Shown: piece after piece, positions 20,560 to 32,575 of the stretch | How the letters are laid out: each line of letters opens with the position of its first letter | How positions within the stretch are numbered: the first letter of the stretch is position 1 | Source: Turnera subulata | Taxonomy: Eukaryota > Streptophyta > Magnoliopsida > Malpighiales > Passifloraceae | Length of the DNA: 64,000 nt | Reading direction: 5' to 3' | NCBI GenBank assembly: GCA_028386065.3 | Contig: JAKUCV010000388.1 | Location: forward strand, 111,005 to 175,004 | Notes under the pieces: generated by a model | The model's database searches: none | What the model was told of the DNA's origin: nothing | The model's input: only the letters and a program-made list of their open reading frames with translations | Translations under genes and position numbers: made by a program

Positions 20560-20890
20560 ATTCCAAGTGCGTTTAAACGAAACTGGGCGGTGGAGATCGA
20601 GAAGGGAAAGGTTGCAGCGGAGGCGGTAGACGGCGAGGAAAGTGGAGCAGAGCTGTAGAGGTGGGCCAACACCAGCTCGACGTTGTTGACCAAGAGGGAG
20701 GAGGGGGAACCGTTGGCGGTGGTGTTGGAGGTGAGGTGGAGGAGGCGGGAGGGGAGGAAAGTGCGGATGAGAGTGAGGGTTTAAAGAGGTAGATGGGAAG
20801 GGTTAGGAGGAGTGAGGAGGTCGGTGGAGATGGCATTGGCGAAGAGGAAGAGAGAGGCGAGCAGAGGAGGAGGAAAAAAAAATGAGAGAG
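20560..20890 (-). pseudogene. Second GC-rich captured fragment in the Pack-MULE (unidentified)
   Basis: Read on the minus strand it gives a Leu/Ser/Pro-rich sequence with a signal-peptide-like beginning (MPSPPTSSLLLTLPIYLF in one frame; VNNVELVLAHLYSSAP in another). Composition changes sharply at both edges, as in the first captured piece. I do not recognise the source gene. Confidence 0.4.
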
Positions 20891-21259
20891 TGGAAGAAAA
20901 TCAGGTTTGGGAAGGAGGGAGAGAGAGGCGAGCAGAGGGGAGAAAAAAGAGAAAAGGGGGAAAAAATAAAATTTTTCTTTAATTTTTTAATTTTTTGTTT
21001 CTTTTTTATATAAGTAATTTATGTTATGTTTTGTTTTGTTTTTATAAAAAGAATAAAAAAATTATTGAATCGTCAAGATATTGCCACGTGTCGACCATCC
21101 ACAGTCTCCGTTTAGTCTTATAACGGAAACGGAATCGGGTCAACCATAGGGGGTAAACCGTGGAGTTACAAAGTTGAGGGGGTTAAATACCGGTTTTTTT
21201 TTGTCAGGGGGTGACCTTAGTTTGACCAAAAGTACAGGGGGGTAATTTGTATTGAAGCC

Positions 21260-21445
21260 GTGGCAAATGCTATGCCATTTAGCTTACCATAGTTTTGTGG
21301 ATGATTAATCATGTCCATTAATCGGTCATAAATATTTGCATATAGACAATTCTGCTTCCTGGAAGTGATTTCTATGGCTTGGTTATCAGTCCTTTTACTG
21401 TCTTTTGAATGGGAACATAACCAAATCCAACAGCGTTTTTTGAAT
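21260..21445 (-). pseudogene. GDSL exon-2 fragment (right part), upstream of TNL1
   Basis: The minus-strand reading of 21285-21440 matches exon 2 of the intact GDSL gene (49005-49266), e.g. MINHPQNYG at the exon end followed by the splice donor sequence (CTTACC at about 21284 on plus). Substitutions are numerous. With 19070-19233 it forms one fragment split by the Pack-MULE. Confidence 0.75.
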
Positions 21446-22236
21446 GTGATCAGGATATTTCGTAATGAAGTGCACAGACAGTTTCTTGCTTAGTTGGTAC
21501 AAAGAAGAAGTCACATTGTGGCTCGCAATTTACTTTAGCTGCATATGACGAAGACTTAATTACAATATGTTTCCCACAAAAAAAAAAAAGACTCAAAATA
21601 TGGAGTGGTTGGCCACTTGAGAGCACAGTTATGATAATTAAAGAAGGAATCAACGTCGGTTGAAACAAGTTGGTAGGAGTATATGTCTACAGAAACATCC
21701 CCACCGAAAAAGTTGGTGGAGAAATTGCCGTCCAAACTAGAACATCCCCATCGATATATATCGTGTCATGGACGAATTCAAGGATTCAAGTTTCGAAGTC
21801 AAACATTAGAGAAGATTAGAAGTATTATGATATCTATTCTTTTCCCTTTCACATTCCCTTGACATCAAGGCATGATGAAGACTTAAAATATGTTTGGACA
21901 AAAAAAAAAAGCTTAAAAAAATATGGAGTGGCTGGTCGCTTGATTGAATCAACATCTAAATTGGGAGATATCTAGAGAAACATCCCCATCGTACCCAGTC
22001 ATATATATCTAAGCAAATTGATAAAACTTATAGTACTCTCATTTCTTCGAGAGGCTAACTACTTCCATCAAATTGTAGCATCCAACGACTGAAATTATAA
22101 CATTGAACTTTGCCTATTCGTTCGTTCCATTTTATACCTTAATTAAATTCAATTTGCATGGTTCCATCATTCTATATATTTGCTAATAATCTCTTCTTGC
22201 AGTTATACATCATCTGCATTCTACTAGTCTTCTTGA
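21446..22236 (+). promoter_or_regulatory. Upstream region of TNL1
   Basis: AT-rich. It shares with the TNL2 and TNL3 upstream regions the stretch TAGCATCCAACGACTGAAAT (22077-22096) and a leader ending in a splice-acceptor-like CTTCTTGCAG before the start codon. An intron in the 5' leader is therefore possible. No clear TATA box is assigned. Confidence 0.4.
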
Positions 22237-23382
22237 ATGGCTATCATAGAATTCTTAGAAGCAGAAGAAGAGCAAGTCTCCTCCTCTGCAGAGCCTCAAT
22301 CCGTTCATTATCATGTGTTCTTGAGTTTCAGAGGTCCGGATACCCGATGTACCTTCACTGATAGCCTTTACAGACAGTTAACTGGAGGAGGATATCATGT
22401 GTTCAGGGATGATGATGAAATCCAAGTAGGGCAGAATATAAGGTCAGAGCTAGAGAAGGCGATTCAAGAGTCGAGAATATCTGTAATTGTTTTCTCCAAA
22501 GATTATGCTTCCTCAAAATGGTGCTTGGATGAGCTGGTGGTGATCATGAAACGTCACAATGAAGATGGCCATCGTGTTCTTCCGGTTTTCTATGATGTGG
22601 ATCCATCTGATGTGAGGCATCAGAGGGGAAGCTTTGCTGAATCTTTTGTTCAACACAACAAGCATTTCAAGGATGAGATGAACAAAGTGGAGGGATGGAG
22701 AGCAGCACTAAGAGACGTTGCATCTCTCAAAGGAGTACACGTTATGAAACATAGGTACGCAATAATTTCTGCTTAGGGAATATTGTTTTCATTTGTATAT
22801 GACCTTCTTTGGTTATGGATAATTAACAAAATGCCTAGTTTCAAAGGCTAGAGTGCTTAGACACTCTGGAATTGGCATTAGCCAGTTTTAGACTTCCTAA
22901 TTTTCTTTATGCACATATATAGTCAGTCAATCGTGGAAAATGTGGAGCCAGACTTTGATGTCTCAGCAACTATGTCACTTGATAGGAGTAGTTTCCTTAG
23001 GTTACTGATATAGCATGTAGGTTCGGTTTGGAAGTGGTGAGGAATGCTGTAACAAAGTAAATGTTGTATGCGCAGGTATTTGATTAATAGTAATATGATA
23101 TGCATTCTGACAAAAAAAATATGTTTAAGCTTTCATTCATTTATGTACTTCCAGTTTTATTTTGTTCGCGATCCTATACCAAACTTTTAAATTATGTTTA
23201 ATCGTATACTTGAAATTTAAAATTATGTTCAATTGTGTACCTCAGTCAGCCCAAGGTGTTGACTCAGCTACCCGGGTGTGGAACTCACTGACATTTTTTT
23301 ACCACATGGCTGGGAGGTGTCATGTAGACAAAAAAGTCGTTCCACACCAAGGCAACTGAGTCATCACATGGGGCTGACTGAT

Positions 23383-23988
23383 GTTGGGGAAACTTGGGTA
23401 ATTTTCCCACTACAATAAACAACTAGTGAATTGAACTGATTCGATAATTTCCAGGAAAGATGCCTAGCCTATCTCCTTAGACATAATTATCATTCCAAGA
23501 TAAATCCCTAGGAAAGACTGGAGGAACAATAGTTCACTTAAAACTCAGCCTCCTAGACAGGACTCACTTGTACAGTATTTTAATTCACAAACTTATACCC
23601 GACAAAGGCGGCTTAGCCGGCCAACAAAGAGATGAGGCGGCTTAGCCGACCAACAAAGAGATGAGGCGGCTTAGCCGGCCAATGTTGAATACTAAACAAA
23701 CAAACAAATGCGAAAATAAAGGCGGAATAATAAAAGAAGAACACACTCAAAAATTGATAACGGAGTTCGGCCAATTTCACCTACGTCTCCGGAGCACCAC
23801 TAGAAAAGGGCCTGCTCTTTTTACTAAGAGAAGAGTATTTAGTACAATTGTTAGAATACAATGTACTCTAATTTTTTTTTTTTGGGATGTTTAACTAAGG
23901 CAAAGGGAAGTTCTATTTATAACAAAACAAAACTTCCCAAACCCACTTCTTAACCGATGTGGGATTCTAAGTGCAACACTATTCAACA
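23383..23988 (-). repeat. 3' LTR of the intronic Copia
   Basis: 606 bp, TGTTGGGGAAAC ... CACTATTCAACA on the plus strand. It contains three copies of a GGCGGCTTAGCCGGCCAACAAAGAGATGA-type ~30-bp unit (about 23605-23690), whereas the 5' LTR has two. This explains most of the length difference. Confidence 0.85.
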
Positions 23989-24093
23989 AATCTCCACCTT
24001 GTTGCTACTCGAATCCCACCAAGTACCGATCTTCTCAACCAAAACAAAAATAGCCTCTGCGGTGCTTCCAACTTGCGCCATCTGGCGCCAACT

Positions 24094-27000
24094 CAAATGT
24101 GCAGGATATTGACCAAGTCTAAACAATGTTCAAACTTGGCCCTTGTCACCACCTTGGTCATCATATCTGCAGGATTCTCTGTTGTCAAAATCTTCTGGGG
24201 AAGTATCTCTTCTTCTTCAAGAATCTCCCGCACAAAATGATAGTGAAGATCAATGTGCTTCGTCCGTGCATGAAATACTTGATTCTTTGCGAAATGAATA
24301 GCACTCTAACTGTCAAAATATACTACAAGTTGTTTCTGACCAACCCCCAAGTCTTTGAGCAATCCATAAAGCCAAATTACCTCCTTCACAGCTTCTGTAA
24401 TAGCCATATACTCTGCCTCCGTTGTAGACAAAGCCACCGTTGACTGTAAAGTGGACTTGCAACTAATAGGGGCTTTTACTAAAGTGAACAAATAGCCAGT
24501 CGTCGATCTTCGCTTATCCAAATCTCCTGCATAATTAGAATCACAATATTCAACCACACTTTGAACAAGTGATTCATCCCTCTCAAACATTAAGCCAACG
24601 TCTACGGTGTCTTTGATATACCGAAGAATCCATTTCACAGCTTGCCAATGACCTCTGCCAGGATCATGCATGTATCTGCTCACAACACTAACAGCTTGTG
24701 AAATATCCAGTCTCGTACACACCATTGCATACATCAAGCTTCTGACTACATTGGCATAAGGGACTTTTGCCATGTACTCTCGTTCTTCATCTGTCTGTGG
24801 AGATAACTGACTGCTAAGCTTCAAATGAGGAGCAAGCGGAGTAACTACAGGTTTTGGCCCATCATTCATGCCAAAACGTTGTAGTACTTTCTTCAAATAT
24901 TTCTTTTGAGTCAGCCAAAGCTTGCCTCCCTCTTTGTCCCTGCATATCTCCATGCCGAGAATCTTCTTGGCTTCTCCCAAATCCTTCATCTCGAACTCTC
25001 TACTCAACTGAGCCTTTAACTTGTCAATTTCAACTTGGCTCTTTGCAGCTATCAGCATATCATCAACGTATAAGAGTAGATAGAAGTAGGACCTATCTTG
25101 TAGTCTTCTCAAATACACACAATGGTCGTATTTGCTCCTTGTGTACTTCTGTCCCAACATAAACTTGTCAAATCATTTGTACCACTGTCTTGGTGATTGC
25201 TTCAAACCGTACAACGACTTGTCTAGTTTACATACCTAATTTTCTTTACCAGCAACTTTGTATCCATCTGGCCGAGTCATATAGATTTCCTCCTTTAAGT
25301 CACCGTGTAAGAATGCGGTCTTCACATCAAGTTGAGCTAGCTCCAAATTCAACTATGCTACCAAGGCCAACAGAATTCTACAACTGGAGAAAATAACTCA
25401 TTATAATCAATTCCCTCCTTTTTCCTTTAGCCACCAATCTTGTCTTGTAGCGAACATTATTCTTGTCAGGAAATCCTTCTTTTTTAGCAAATACCCATTT
25501 CCATCCAATTGCCTTCTTTCCCTTCGGTAGTTGTGTCAACTTCCATGTCTTGTTCTTCTGAAGAGATTCCATCTCCTCCTCCATTGCCTCTTTCCAACTG
25601 CTACTTTCAGAACTCTGAATGGCTTCTGAAAAAGTGGAAGGAACATCATCAACGATTGGAAGTGCATAGGCCACCGTTTCAATGAGACGTTTTGGTTTTC
25701 TCCTTTCTCGTCTTGGTCTACTAGTGGCAATTGACTCGAACTGCTGCGTAGGTTCTTGGGTCGGAACCTCTTCTTCATCTGACTCTCCCTCTGCAAATGG
25801 AGAGTCACTATTGGTGCTCTTGGCTGGGATCACCATAATAGGCCCAAACTCCACCTGGTTTGATACACACTCCACCTGCTGTGAAGTACCACTTGCTTCT
25901 TCTAGATTTACCTTAGTCAACATGGCAGATTCGTCAAAGGTAACATCCCTGCTGATAATAGTCTTCTTTGCCTCTAGACACCAAAGACGGTATCCCTTCA
26001 CTCCAGCATTAAGACCCATAAATAGAGCCTTCTTTGCTCGTGGATCTAACTTTGATTCATTCATATGGTAGTATGCAGTGGAGCCAAACACACACAAAGA
26101 ATCATAATCAGTGGCACGTTTCCCAGATCATACCTCCAAAGAGGTCTTGCCACCTAAAGCAGAATGTGGCAACCAATTAACAAGAAGTTGTGCATATGTC
26201 ACAGCCTCAACCCAAAAATTTCTGCCTAGCCCAGCATTAGATAGCATACAAGGAACTTTCTCCACTAATGTCTTGTTCATACGCTCTGACACTCCGTTCT
26301 GCTGTGGTGTTTTTCTAACTGTGAAATGCCGAACTATGCCACAATCTTGGCATATCTTCAAGAAAGGATCACTTGTATATTCTCCACCATTGTCTATTCG
26401 GAGAACTTTAATCTTCCTTCCCGTCTGGTTCTCAACCTGAGTTTTCCATTTAAGGAAAATCCCAAGCACGTCATCCTTTTTCTTCATTCTAAACACCCAC
26501 ACTCTTCTGGAAAAATCATCAACAAAAGTGACAAAATAGTCTCTACTTCCAAGAGATGGAGTCTTGGCTGGTCCCTACACATCTGAATGCACATAGTCCA
26601 AAATCCCCTTGGTATCATGGATAGCAGTGCCAAACTTCACTCTTCGTTGCTTTCCCAGAACACAATGCTCACAAAATTCCAATTTGCAAGTCGTCGTACC
26701 TTTCAACAATCTCTGCTTAGCAAGAATCTGCAAGAATTTTTCACCAGCATGTCCCAAACGCATATGCCACAGCTTCGTTGCCTTTGCATCCTTCTTGCTT
26801 CCAAAAGTTAATCCTGCAACTGCCCCAATTACTGTACTACCTTGGTAGTAATATAGATTATTCTTCCTCACACCTTTTAACATCACCAATGCTTTTGATG
26901 TTGCTTTAAGAATTCCATCTCGGATAGTAACAACTAGGCCTTTTGATTCTAAGGCCTCTAAAGAAATGAGATTCTTCTTTAACTCTGGAATATATCGAAC

Positions 27001-28060
27001 ATCTCTCAAAATTTTAGTGGATCCATCATGATTTTTCAGCTTGATTGAACCTATCCCGGTTGTTTTACATGGATTGTCATTGCCCATAAAAACAACCCCA
27101 CCATTAAGCTCTTCAAGGTCAAAGAATCATTCCCTAATGAGACAAATATGGTAGGTGCAACTGGAATCCAAAATCCACTCATGAACGTGTGATGTTGAAG
27201 GTGAAGTAACTAAAGAAGTGTCTGACTCTGCATCACTCTTGTATTCTGCAACATTTACATCTTGTGGAGTCTTTTCCTTCCTTTTCAACTTTGGACAGTC
27301 TTTCTTCCAATGCCCTTTCTCATGACAAAAGGCACACTCATCTTTAGCAACTTTGCTTCTTGATTTAGATCTTCTTCTTCTCCCCTTTGACTGGCCTTGC
27401 TGCCGTCCTCTAGCCACTAAGGCTTCATCTACTGCAGGTGCTTTGTTCTTCACTTTATCTTGTTATCTCAACTCGTGACTATACAAAGTAGAACATACAG
27501 CCTCTAACGATACATTCTCCTTTTCATGAAGTAGCATAGTCTCCAGGTGCTCGAATTCATCGGGAAGAGATGATAACAGCATCAAAGCCAAGTCTTCATC
27601 TTCAAATATAACATCTAAATTGAACACCTAGTCGATACCCGAACCGGAACAATCTTTTCTTCATTAGAAGCTTATTCTGACCACTCTTCTTCAAGAAAGT
27701 GTCATCCAATGTCTTCCACAGTTTGTGTGCAGAAACTTCATTTTTGAATGCATATTTCTGCTCCCTGGACAAGCACGATCGAATTGTTCCGCATGCCAAC
27801 TTGTTAACATCGGCCCACCCCTTGTTACTGATATCGTCAGGTTTCTCTTCTTCAATAGCAACATCAAGTCCCTACTGAAATAGCGAGTCAAGGACCTCAC
27901 ACTACCACAGGCCAAAATGACCGGTACCATCAAATATCTCCACAGCAAGCTTCGAACTAGATACTGGGATCCTCGACCATCTGGATGTGGAAGCCATCTC
28001 TCTTGACTTTGTACTTGATGTAGCATGTTTTGAACCTGCTTCCGCCACTACAAAATCAAA
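24094..28060 (-). pseudogene. Copia gag-pol polyprotein, interrupted by stops
   Basis: In order on the minus strand: gag (KLAVEIFDGTGHFGLWQ near 27960; SSLPDEFEHLETML); CCHC knuckle CAFCHEKGHWKKDC near 27320; protease (EWILDSSCTYHI near 27165, with D-S-C in place of DSGA); integrase HHCC-like region (LWHMRLGHAGEKFL, CEHCVLGKQ) and catalytic core (LRIDNGGEYTS, TPQQNGVSERMNKTL); RT (WKWVFAKKEG near 25495, YLLLYVDDMLIAAKS near 25060); RNase H (YCDSNYAGDLDKR near 24540, STTEAEYMAITEA near 24410). Stops break it at about 27125, 26577, 26127 and in the 25160-25400 stretch, so no full product is expected. Confidence 0.88.
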
Positions 28061-28118
28061 AGAAAGTATTCAACAATTTTAAATAGCCCAAGGACGAACC
28101 TTCGGCTCCGCTACCACT

Positions 28119-28686
28119 TGTTGGGAAAACTCAGTTAATTTCCCCACTACAACAAACAACTAGTGAATTGAACTGATTCGATAATTCCCAGGAAAGATGG
28201 CCTAGCCTATCTCCTTAGACAGAATTACCATTCCAAGATAAATCCCCAGGAAAGACTGGAGGAACAATGGTTCACTTAAAACCCAGCCTCCTAGACTGAG
28301 TCACAGTATTTTAATTCACAAACTTATACCCGACAAAGGCGGCTTAGCCGGCCAACAAAGAGATAAGGTGGCTTAGCCGGCCAATGTTGAATACTAAAAA
28401 ACAAACAAATGCGAAAATAAAGGCAGAATAATAAAAGAAGAACACACTCAAAAATTGATAACGGAGTTCGGCCAATTTTGCCTACGTCTCCAAAGCACCA
28501 CTAAAAAAGGGCCTGCTCTTTTTACTGGGAGAAGAGTATTTAGTATAATTGTTAGGATACAATGTATTCTTAAGTTTTTTTTGGGATGTTTGACTAAGGC
28601 AAGAGGAGTTCTATTTATCACAAAAGAAAACTTCCCAAACCCACTTCTTAACCGATGTGGGATTCTAAGTGCAACACTATTCAACA
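28119..28686 (-). repeat. 5' LTR of the intronic Copia with adjacent primer site
   Basis: 568 bp and transcriptionally upstream, because the element is on the minus strand. The primer-site-like sequence TGGTAGCGGAGCC (minus, about 28105-28117) adjoins its inner end and resembles the initiator-Met site TGGTATCAGAGCC with substitutions. Confidence 0.85.
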
Positions 28687-31600
28687 ACTAAGGTACGTGA
28701 TTGAATATAATGTAGAAATTTAGGTATATGATTGAACAAAATAAAAGTTTAGGTACATAAATGAATCAAACTTAATAGCTTAGGTACTAAATATGTCAAG
28801 GCTAGGTTAAAATTTTTTGTTAGATAGGTATATTTGTGTTACGAAATGGAAACAATAGATAGGAATTTTCAAGGTTTTTGACTGCAGGCCAAAAATCCAC
28901 TTTCTTTCCTCATCGTAGTATAGAACAAAATAAAGAAAGCAGTGGCTATCCCCTTAAAAAAAGAAAGAAAAAGAAAAGGGGGTTTGCCAACCTCACTTTT
29001 ACATACCTATTCAGACTGATTATCTCCTGTATGACTTCCTGTAGGTGCATTACTTAGTGTGACAACTCACTCCGAGGGAGGAATTGAACTGCATTAGTCT
29101 CATATTCATGCCCATAATCTGCTCTTAGTTAGTTTTCTGACTTGTTAGTTGTCAATTATTAATCTTAGCTAATTTACTGGGGCGTTGAATTGTTAAATTT
29201 TTGTAATATCATGCTTTTTAATAATTGTTCTTCTTGATGACATGTAGTTATGAGTTCGATGTAATTCAAGAAATTGTTAAAATGGTTGGAAACCAAGTGC
29301 GGCTCAAAATACTCAATGTTGCCCCCAAGTTGCTCGGCAGAAAATCAGACATAAATCTCATCAACACATGGTTACGAGATGGGTCAAACAATGTTAGCGT
29401 AGCAACAATTTGTGGGATAGGTGGTATTGGCAAGACAACTATTGCCAGAGAAATCTATAATATGAACGTCGACTCCAACAGATTTGAGGGAAGTTGCTTT
29501 CTTGAAGATGTTAGAGAAATGTCAAAGCAACATGGGTTGGCTTATTTGCAATCGAAGCTTCTTCAAGACCTTACGAGAAAAACTGTGAAATCAATATTTG
29601 GGGTGTCTGAAGGGAGGGCTATGATCAAGCATGTTGTATGTTGCAAAAAGGTGCTCCTCATCCTGGATGATGTGGATGATTTGGACCAATATGATAAATT
29701 AATTGGACAGAAAGAATGGTTTCGTCCAGGAAGCAAAATTATCATTACAACCAAGTCAAAGAATATACCAAGGGCACATGAACGTGATAAGATGTTCGAA
29801 CTTATGACACTGGGAGTTAAAGAATCAATTGAGCTCTTGAGTTGGCATGCATTTGGCCAAGATCAACCCATGCATGGCTATGATGCGTGCTCCAGGGATT
29901 TGGTGCATCATTGTGGTGGACTTCCATTGGCTCTTCAAGTTTTGGGGTCCTCTCTGTCTGGCACCTCTACAGAGGTATGGGAGAGTGAACTTCAAAAGTT
30001 GGAAGCCAACCCCAACCGTAAAATTCAAGATGTTCTTCGAATAAGCTATGATTCTCTTCCAGACCATCACGATCAGATGCTATTCCTTGACGTGGCCTGC
30101 TTCCACAACAACGGAGTTGACAAAAAATATGCAGTTAAAATATTAGAGGGTTGTGGCTTTAAGTCCGTGGGTGGGATTAGGAATCTCATGGATAGAAGTC
30201 TATTAACTGTCAATGATAATGATAAGCTGATGATGCATCAGTTGATCAGAGACATGGGTAGGGATCTTGCTCGTCAAAATTTATCAGACAAACCAGGAGA
30301 ACGAAGAAGAGTGTGGGATAATGAAGATGCGATCTTTGTATTGACTGAAAATACTGTGAGTACCAGCATTCTTTATATTCATGTGATCTGTGTTAGGAGA
30401 TCAACTTTTATATATGTCCCTGCATGTATTTATTCTTGTTCAAGCTAGCTTTCCATTGCAGGTCTATTTCAAATTAAACTACTTACTCTTCCTCCTCACA
30501 GGGTACAGAATCAGTTAGGGGTCTTAGCCTGAGCCTTCCAGTTCCCAATTCACATTCCACCCAACTCCCTGAAGCAAACTGTTCAAAAAGACGCAGACTA
30601 AACTTCTCCTTTTGGACATCTGATCCATTGGACAATTCTTCAAAAACTGCATTTTCCACAGAGGCATTTGCGAAGATGAAAAATTTGCAGATATTGAATC
30701 TCAGTAATGTAAAGCTTGTTGGAGACTACAAGAAGATTCCTCGAACTTTGGTGTGGTTACATTGGTATGGATTTTCTTTGACTCATATACCAAATGATCT
30801 CTGCTTGGAAAAGTTGGCTGTTCTTGAAATGCCATATAGTGAACTAAGATATGTTTGGAAAGGACTCAGGGTATGCCTCCTTTGTTCTTAATGCCTACCG
30901 CCCACTACGTTATATTTGTTTAAATTGTTGCAGTTAACTTGTTATATATACTAGCAGAAGGACTAATCTCTTTTTTTCTGAGCAGCATCTGGAGCTTCTA
31001 AAAGTACTTGACCTAAGTTATTCCCTGGAGCTTACTACAACTCCCAACTTCAAAGGACTCCCCAGTCTTGAGATCTTGGTACTGGAAGGCTGTATAAGTT
31101 TGAAGAAGGTTGACGAATCTATTGGAGACCTTGTGAAACTTGGAATTTTAAACCTAAGGAACTGCAAAAATATTCATTTAAAGCTTCCCGTGCTGAAATC
31201 TCTGAAAGAACTTAATAGTCGGGTTGTCCTAATCTTGGAAACTTGCCTGAGGTGTTGATGAAGTTCGAGTCCTTGACATTGCTAAATGCAGGTGGAATCA
31301 TTATCAATGATTTTAGAGAAGCCAAATTGTCTTGGATGCGGTCGGCATTGTGGTTTTCGCAACGACCAGAAAACAATGCACGATCAACCTGCTTGAAGTT
31401 GGATTTTTTTCCTAAGACATTGATAAATCTGCGCCTTTCAGACTGTGGTTTATCAGATAATCTTTCCGATCTTGATCTTAGCTGCCTGCCCTCGTTGTCG
31501 TCACTAGATCTTAGTGGCAATGCTTTTACACTTCTGCCAGAAAGCATCAAGCAACTCCAACTTGAGTTCCTTAATCTAGACCGATGCAGAAAGCTGAAAT

Positions 31601-32575
31601 CTGTTTCTGTGGTTGCAATACCAAAAATAAGACTTGATGATTGTGAATCATTGGAAAGGATTGAAACTCACGGAAGCTTGTTTCAGAAGGATGCATGGAT
31701 AACTTGCCTGGAGTGTGCGAAGCTTGTTGAGGCTGAAGGCTATTACAAACTAGAACCACTTGGAAGCATGGACAGTGAAGTAAAAAAGCATTTGGGATTA
31801 GGGAATGAACTAACCGCATGCACCGATCAGGTAGCACTGTTCAATAAAGTGACATCGTTGCTGCAGCTTACTAGTACTCAGGTGCATGCTTGCTCGCTCG
31901 CTACTTCTTTTCAGAAGCATCTATATTATCTTTATTGAATGATTCTATGTGGATTAATTCATTCCATTGGCATTATTTCATATATATATATATATATAGG
32001 TATCAGTACGTGAATATGCATGGCATAGTGTTTTTTTACCTGGAGAAGGGGAGGACGTGGATCCAGATTGGTATGATCATCAACTCAGTTGGGGAGAGGG
32101 GGACAACAACTGCATATCTTTCCATCTTTTGCCGGTGGTTGGTCATAAGCTCAATGGTTTTAGTTTACGCCTTAAATATTGCGATATAACTCAGCAAAGA
32201 CTAGAAAAACATTGGCATTTTGAGTGTCCTCTTTCTTTAGTTATCAGTAATGAAACTAGGGTAAAAAGTTTTGAGTGTACACCAATAGTTCATGGCGTTC
32301 CAAGATCAGACGGGGATATGGTAATATGGTTGAGTTACTGGAGGCTTGAAGATCTTGGATCTTGGATCCCTTTGGCAGAAGATGACCAGCTGAAGCTTAC
32401 ACTCCATCCCTCAACAAAATATGTTGCAAAAGAGTGGGGGATACGTCTTATATATAACCAGCTGGAGGAGGGGGAGGAACAAGCAGTCACCCAACCGATT
32501 CCACGCCAGTTTCCACTTCGGCGGACAAATTTTTATAATTATCTTCCTGCAGGGTGGGTTTGGAGAGGTGAATGA

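Larger units (their letters stand above)
19244..21259. mobile_element. Pack-MULE: Mutator-like element with captured gene pieces
   Basis: It has long terminal inverted repeats of about 190 bp (19244-19434 and 21070-21259), beginning GGCTTCATTACAAATTACCC and ending with its complement GGGTAATTTGTATTGAAGCC. A perfect 10-bp duplication, gtggcaaatg, lies at 19234-19243 and 21260-21269. Target-site length and TIR length fit Mutator. There is no transposase frame. Instead, GC-rich sequence at 19870-20440 and 20560-20940 stands out from the AT-rich flanks and contains captured host gene material. This is the definition of a Pack-MULE. It interrupts a GDSL fragment. Confidence 0.88.
23383..28686 (-). 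mobile_element. Ty1/copia retrotransposon (Tnt1/Tork-like), nested in TNL1 intron 1
   Basis: LTRs at 23383-23988 and 28119-28686 both start TGTTGGG and end TTCAACA and are closely similar with small indels. The flanks actga (23378-23382) and actaa (28687-28691) fit a 5-bp duplication with one change. The coding strand is minus: primer site TGGTAGCGGAGCC beside the inner edge of the 28119 LTR, then gag, protease, integrase, RT and RNase H in Copia order. It is antisense to TNL1. Several in-frame stops make it non-autonomous. Confidence 0.9.
23122..28785. mobile_element. Foldback/MITE-like element in TNL1 intron 1, split by Copia
   Basis: The left arm 23122-23245 (TTAAGCTTTCATTCATTTATGTAC ... 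GTGTACCTCAG) and the right arm 28687-28785 (CTAAGGTACGTGATTGAATATAA ... TAATAGCTTA) are inverted copies of about 100-120 bp. Between them, excluding the Copia, are only about 140 bp (23246-23382). This is the older insertion and the landing site of the Copia. Confidence 0.6.
22237..32575 (+). pseudogene. TNL1: TIR-NB-ARC-LRR-C-JID resistance gene with 1-nt frameshift and 6.5-kb intron 1
   Basis: Exons inferred from GT-AG sites and the two paralogues: 22237-22754 (TIR), 29248-30355 (NB-ARC), 30502-30870, 30986-31881 (LRR), 32000-32575 (C-JID). The TIR has HVFLSFRGPDTR and SKWCLDELV with the expected NADase glutamate. The NB-ARC has GIGGIGKTT, LLILDDVDD, GSKIIITTKSK, GGLPLAL and MMHQLIRDMGRD. 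In exon 4 the paralogues read CTTAACATATCGGG, but here it is CTTAATAGTCGGG (31211-31222). One base is missing, so the frame leaves the LRR and stops at 31256-31258. The downstream LRR and C-JID stay open in the shifted frame, which suggests a recent lesion. Intron 1 holds a foldback element and a Copia element, while the same intron is 227 bp in TNL2 and 134 bp in TNL3. If spliced and translated, it gives a TIR-NB protein with a few LRRs. Confidence 0.85.

Noticed and set aside
25378..26097. An independent host gene in TNL1 intron 1
   Set aside because: It is the end of integrase and the beginning of RT of the Copia polyprotein, in order with its neighbours.
31243..31938. A separate gene starting at MPEVLMKF
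   Set aside because: It is the continuation of TNL1 exon 4 in the shifted frame. The Met is internal to the LRR in TNL2 and TNL3.
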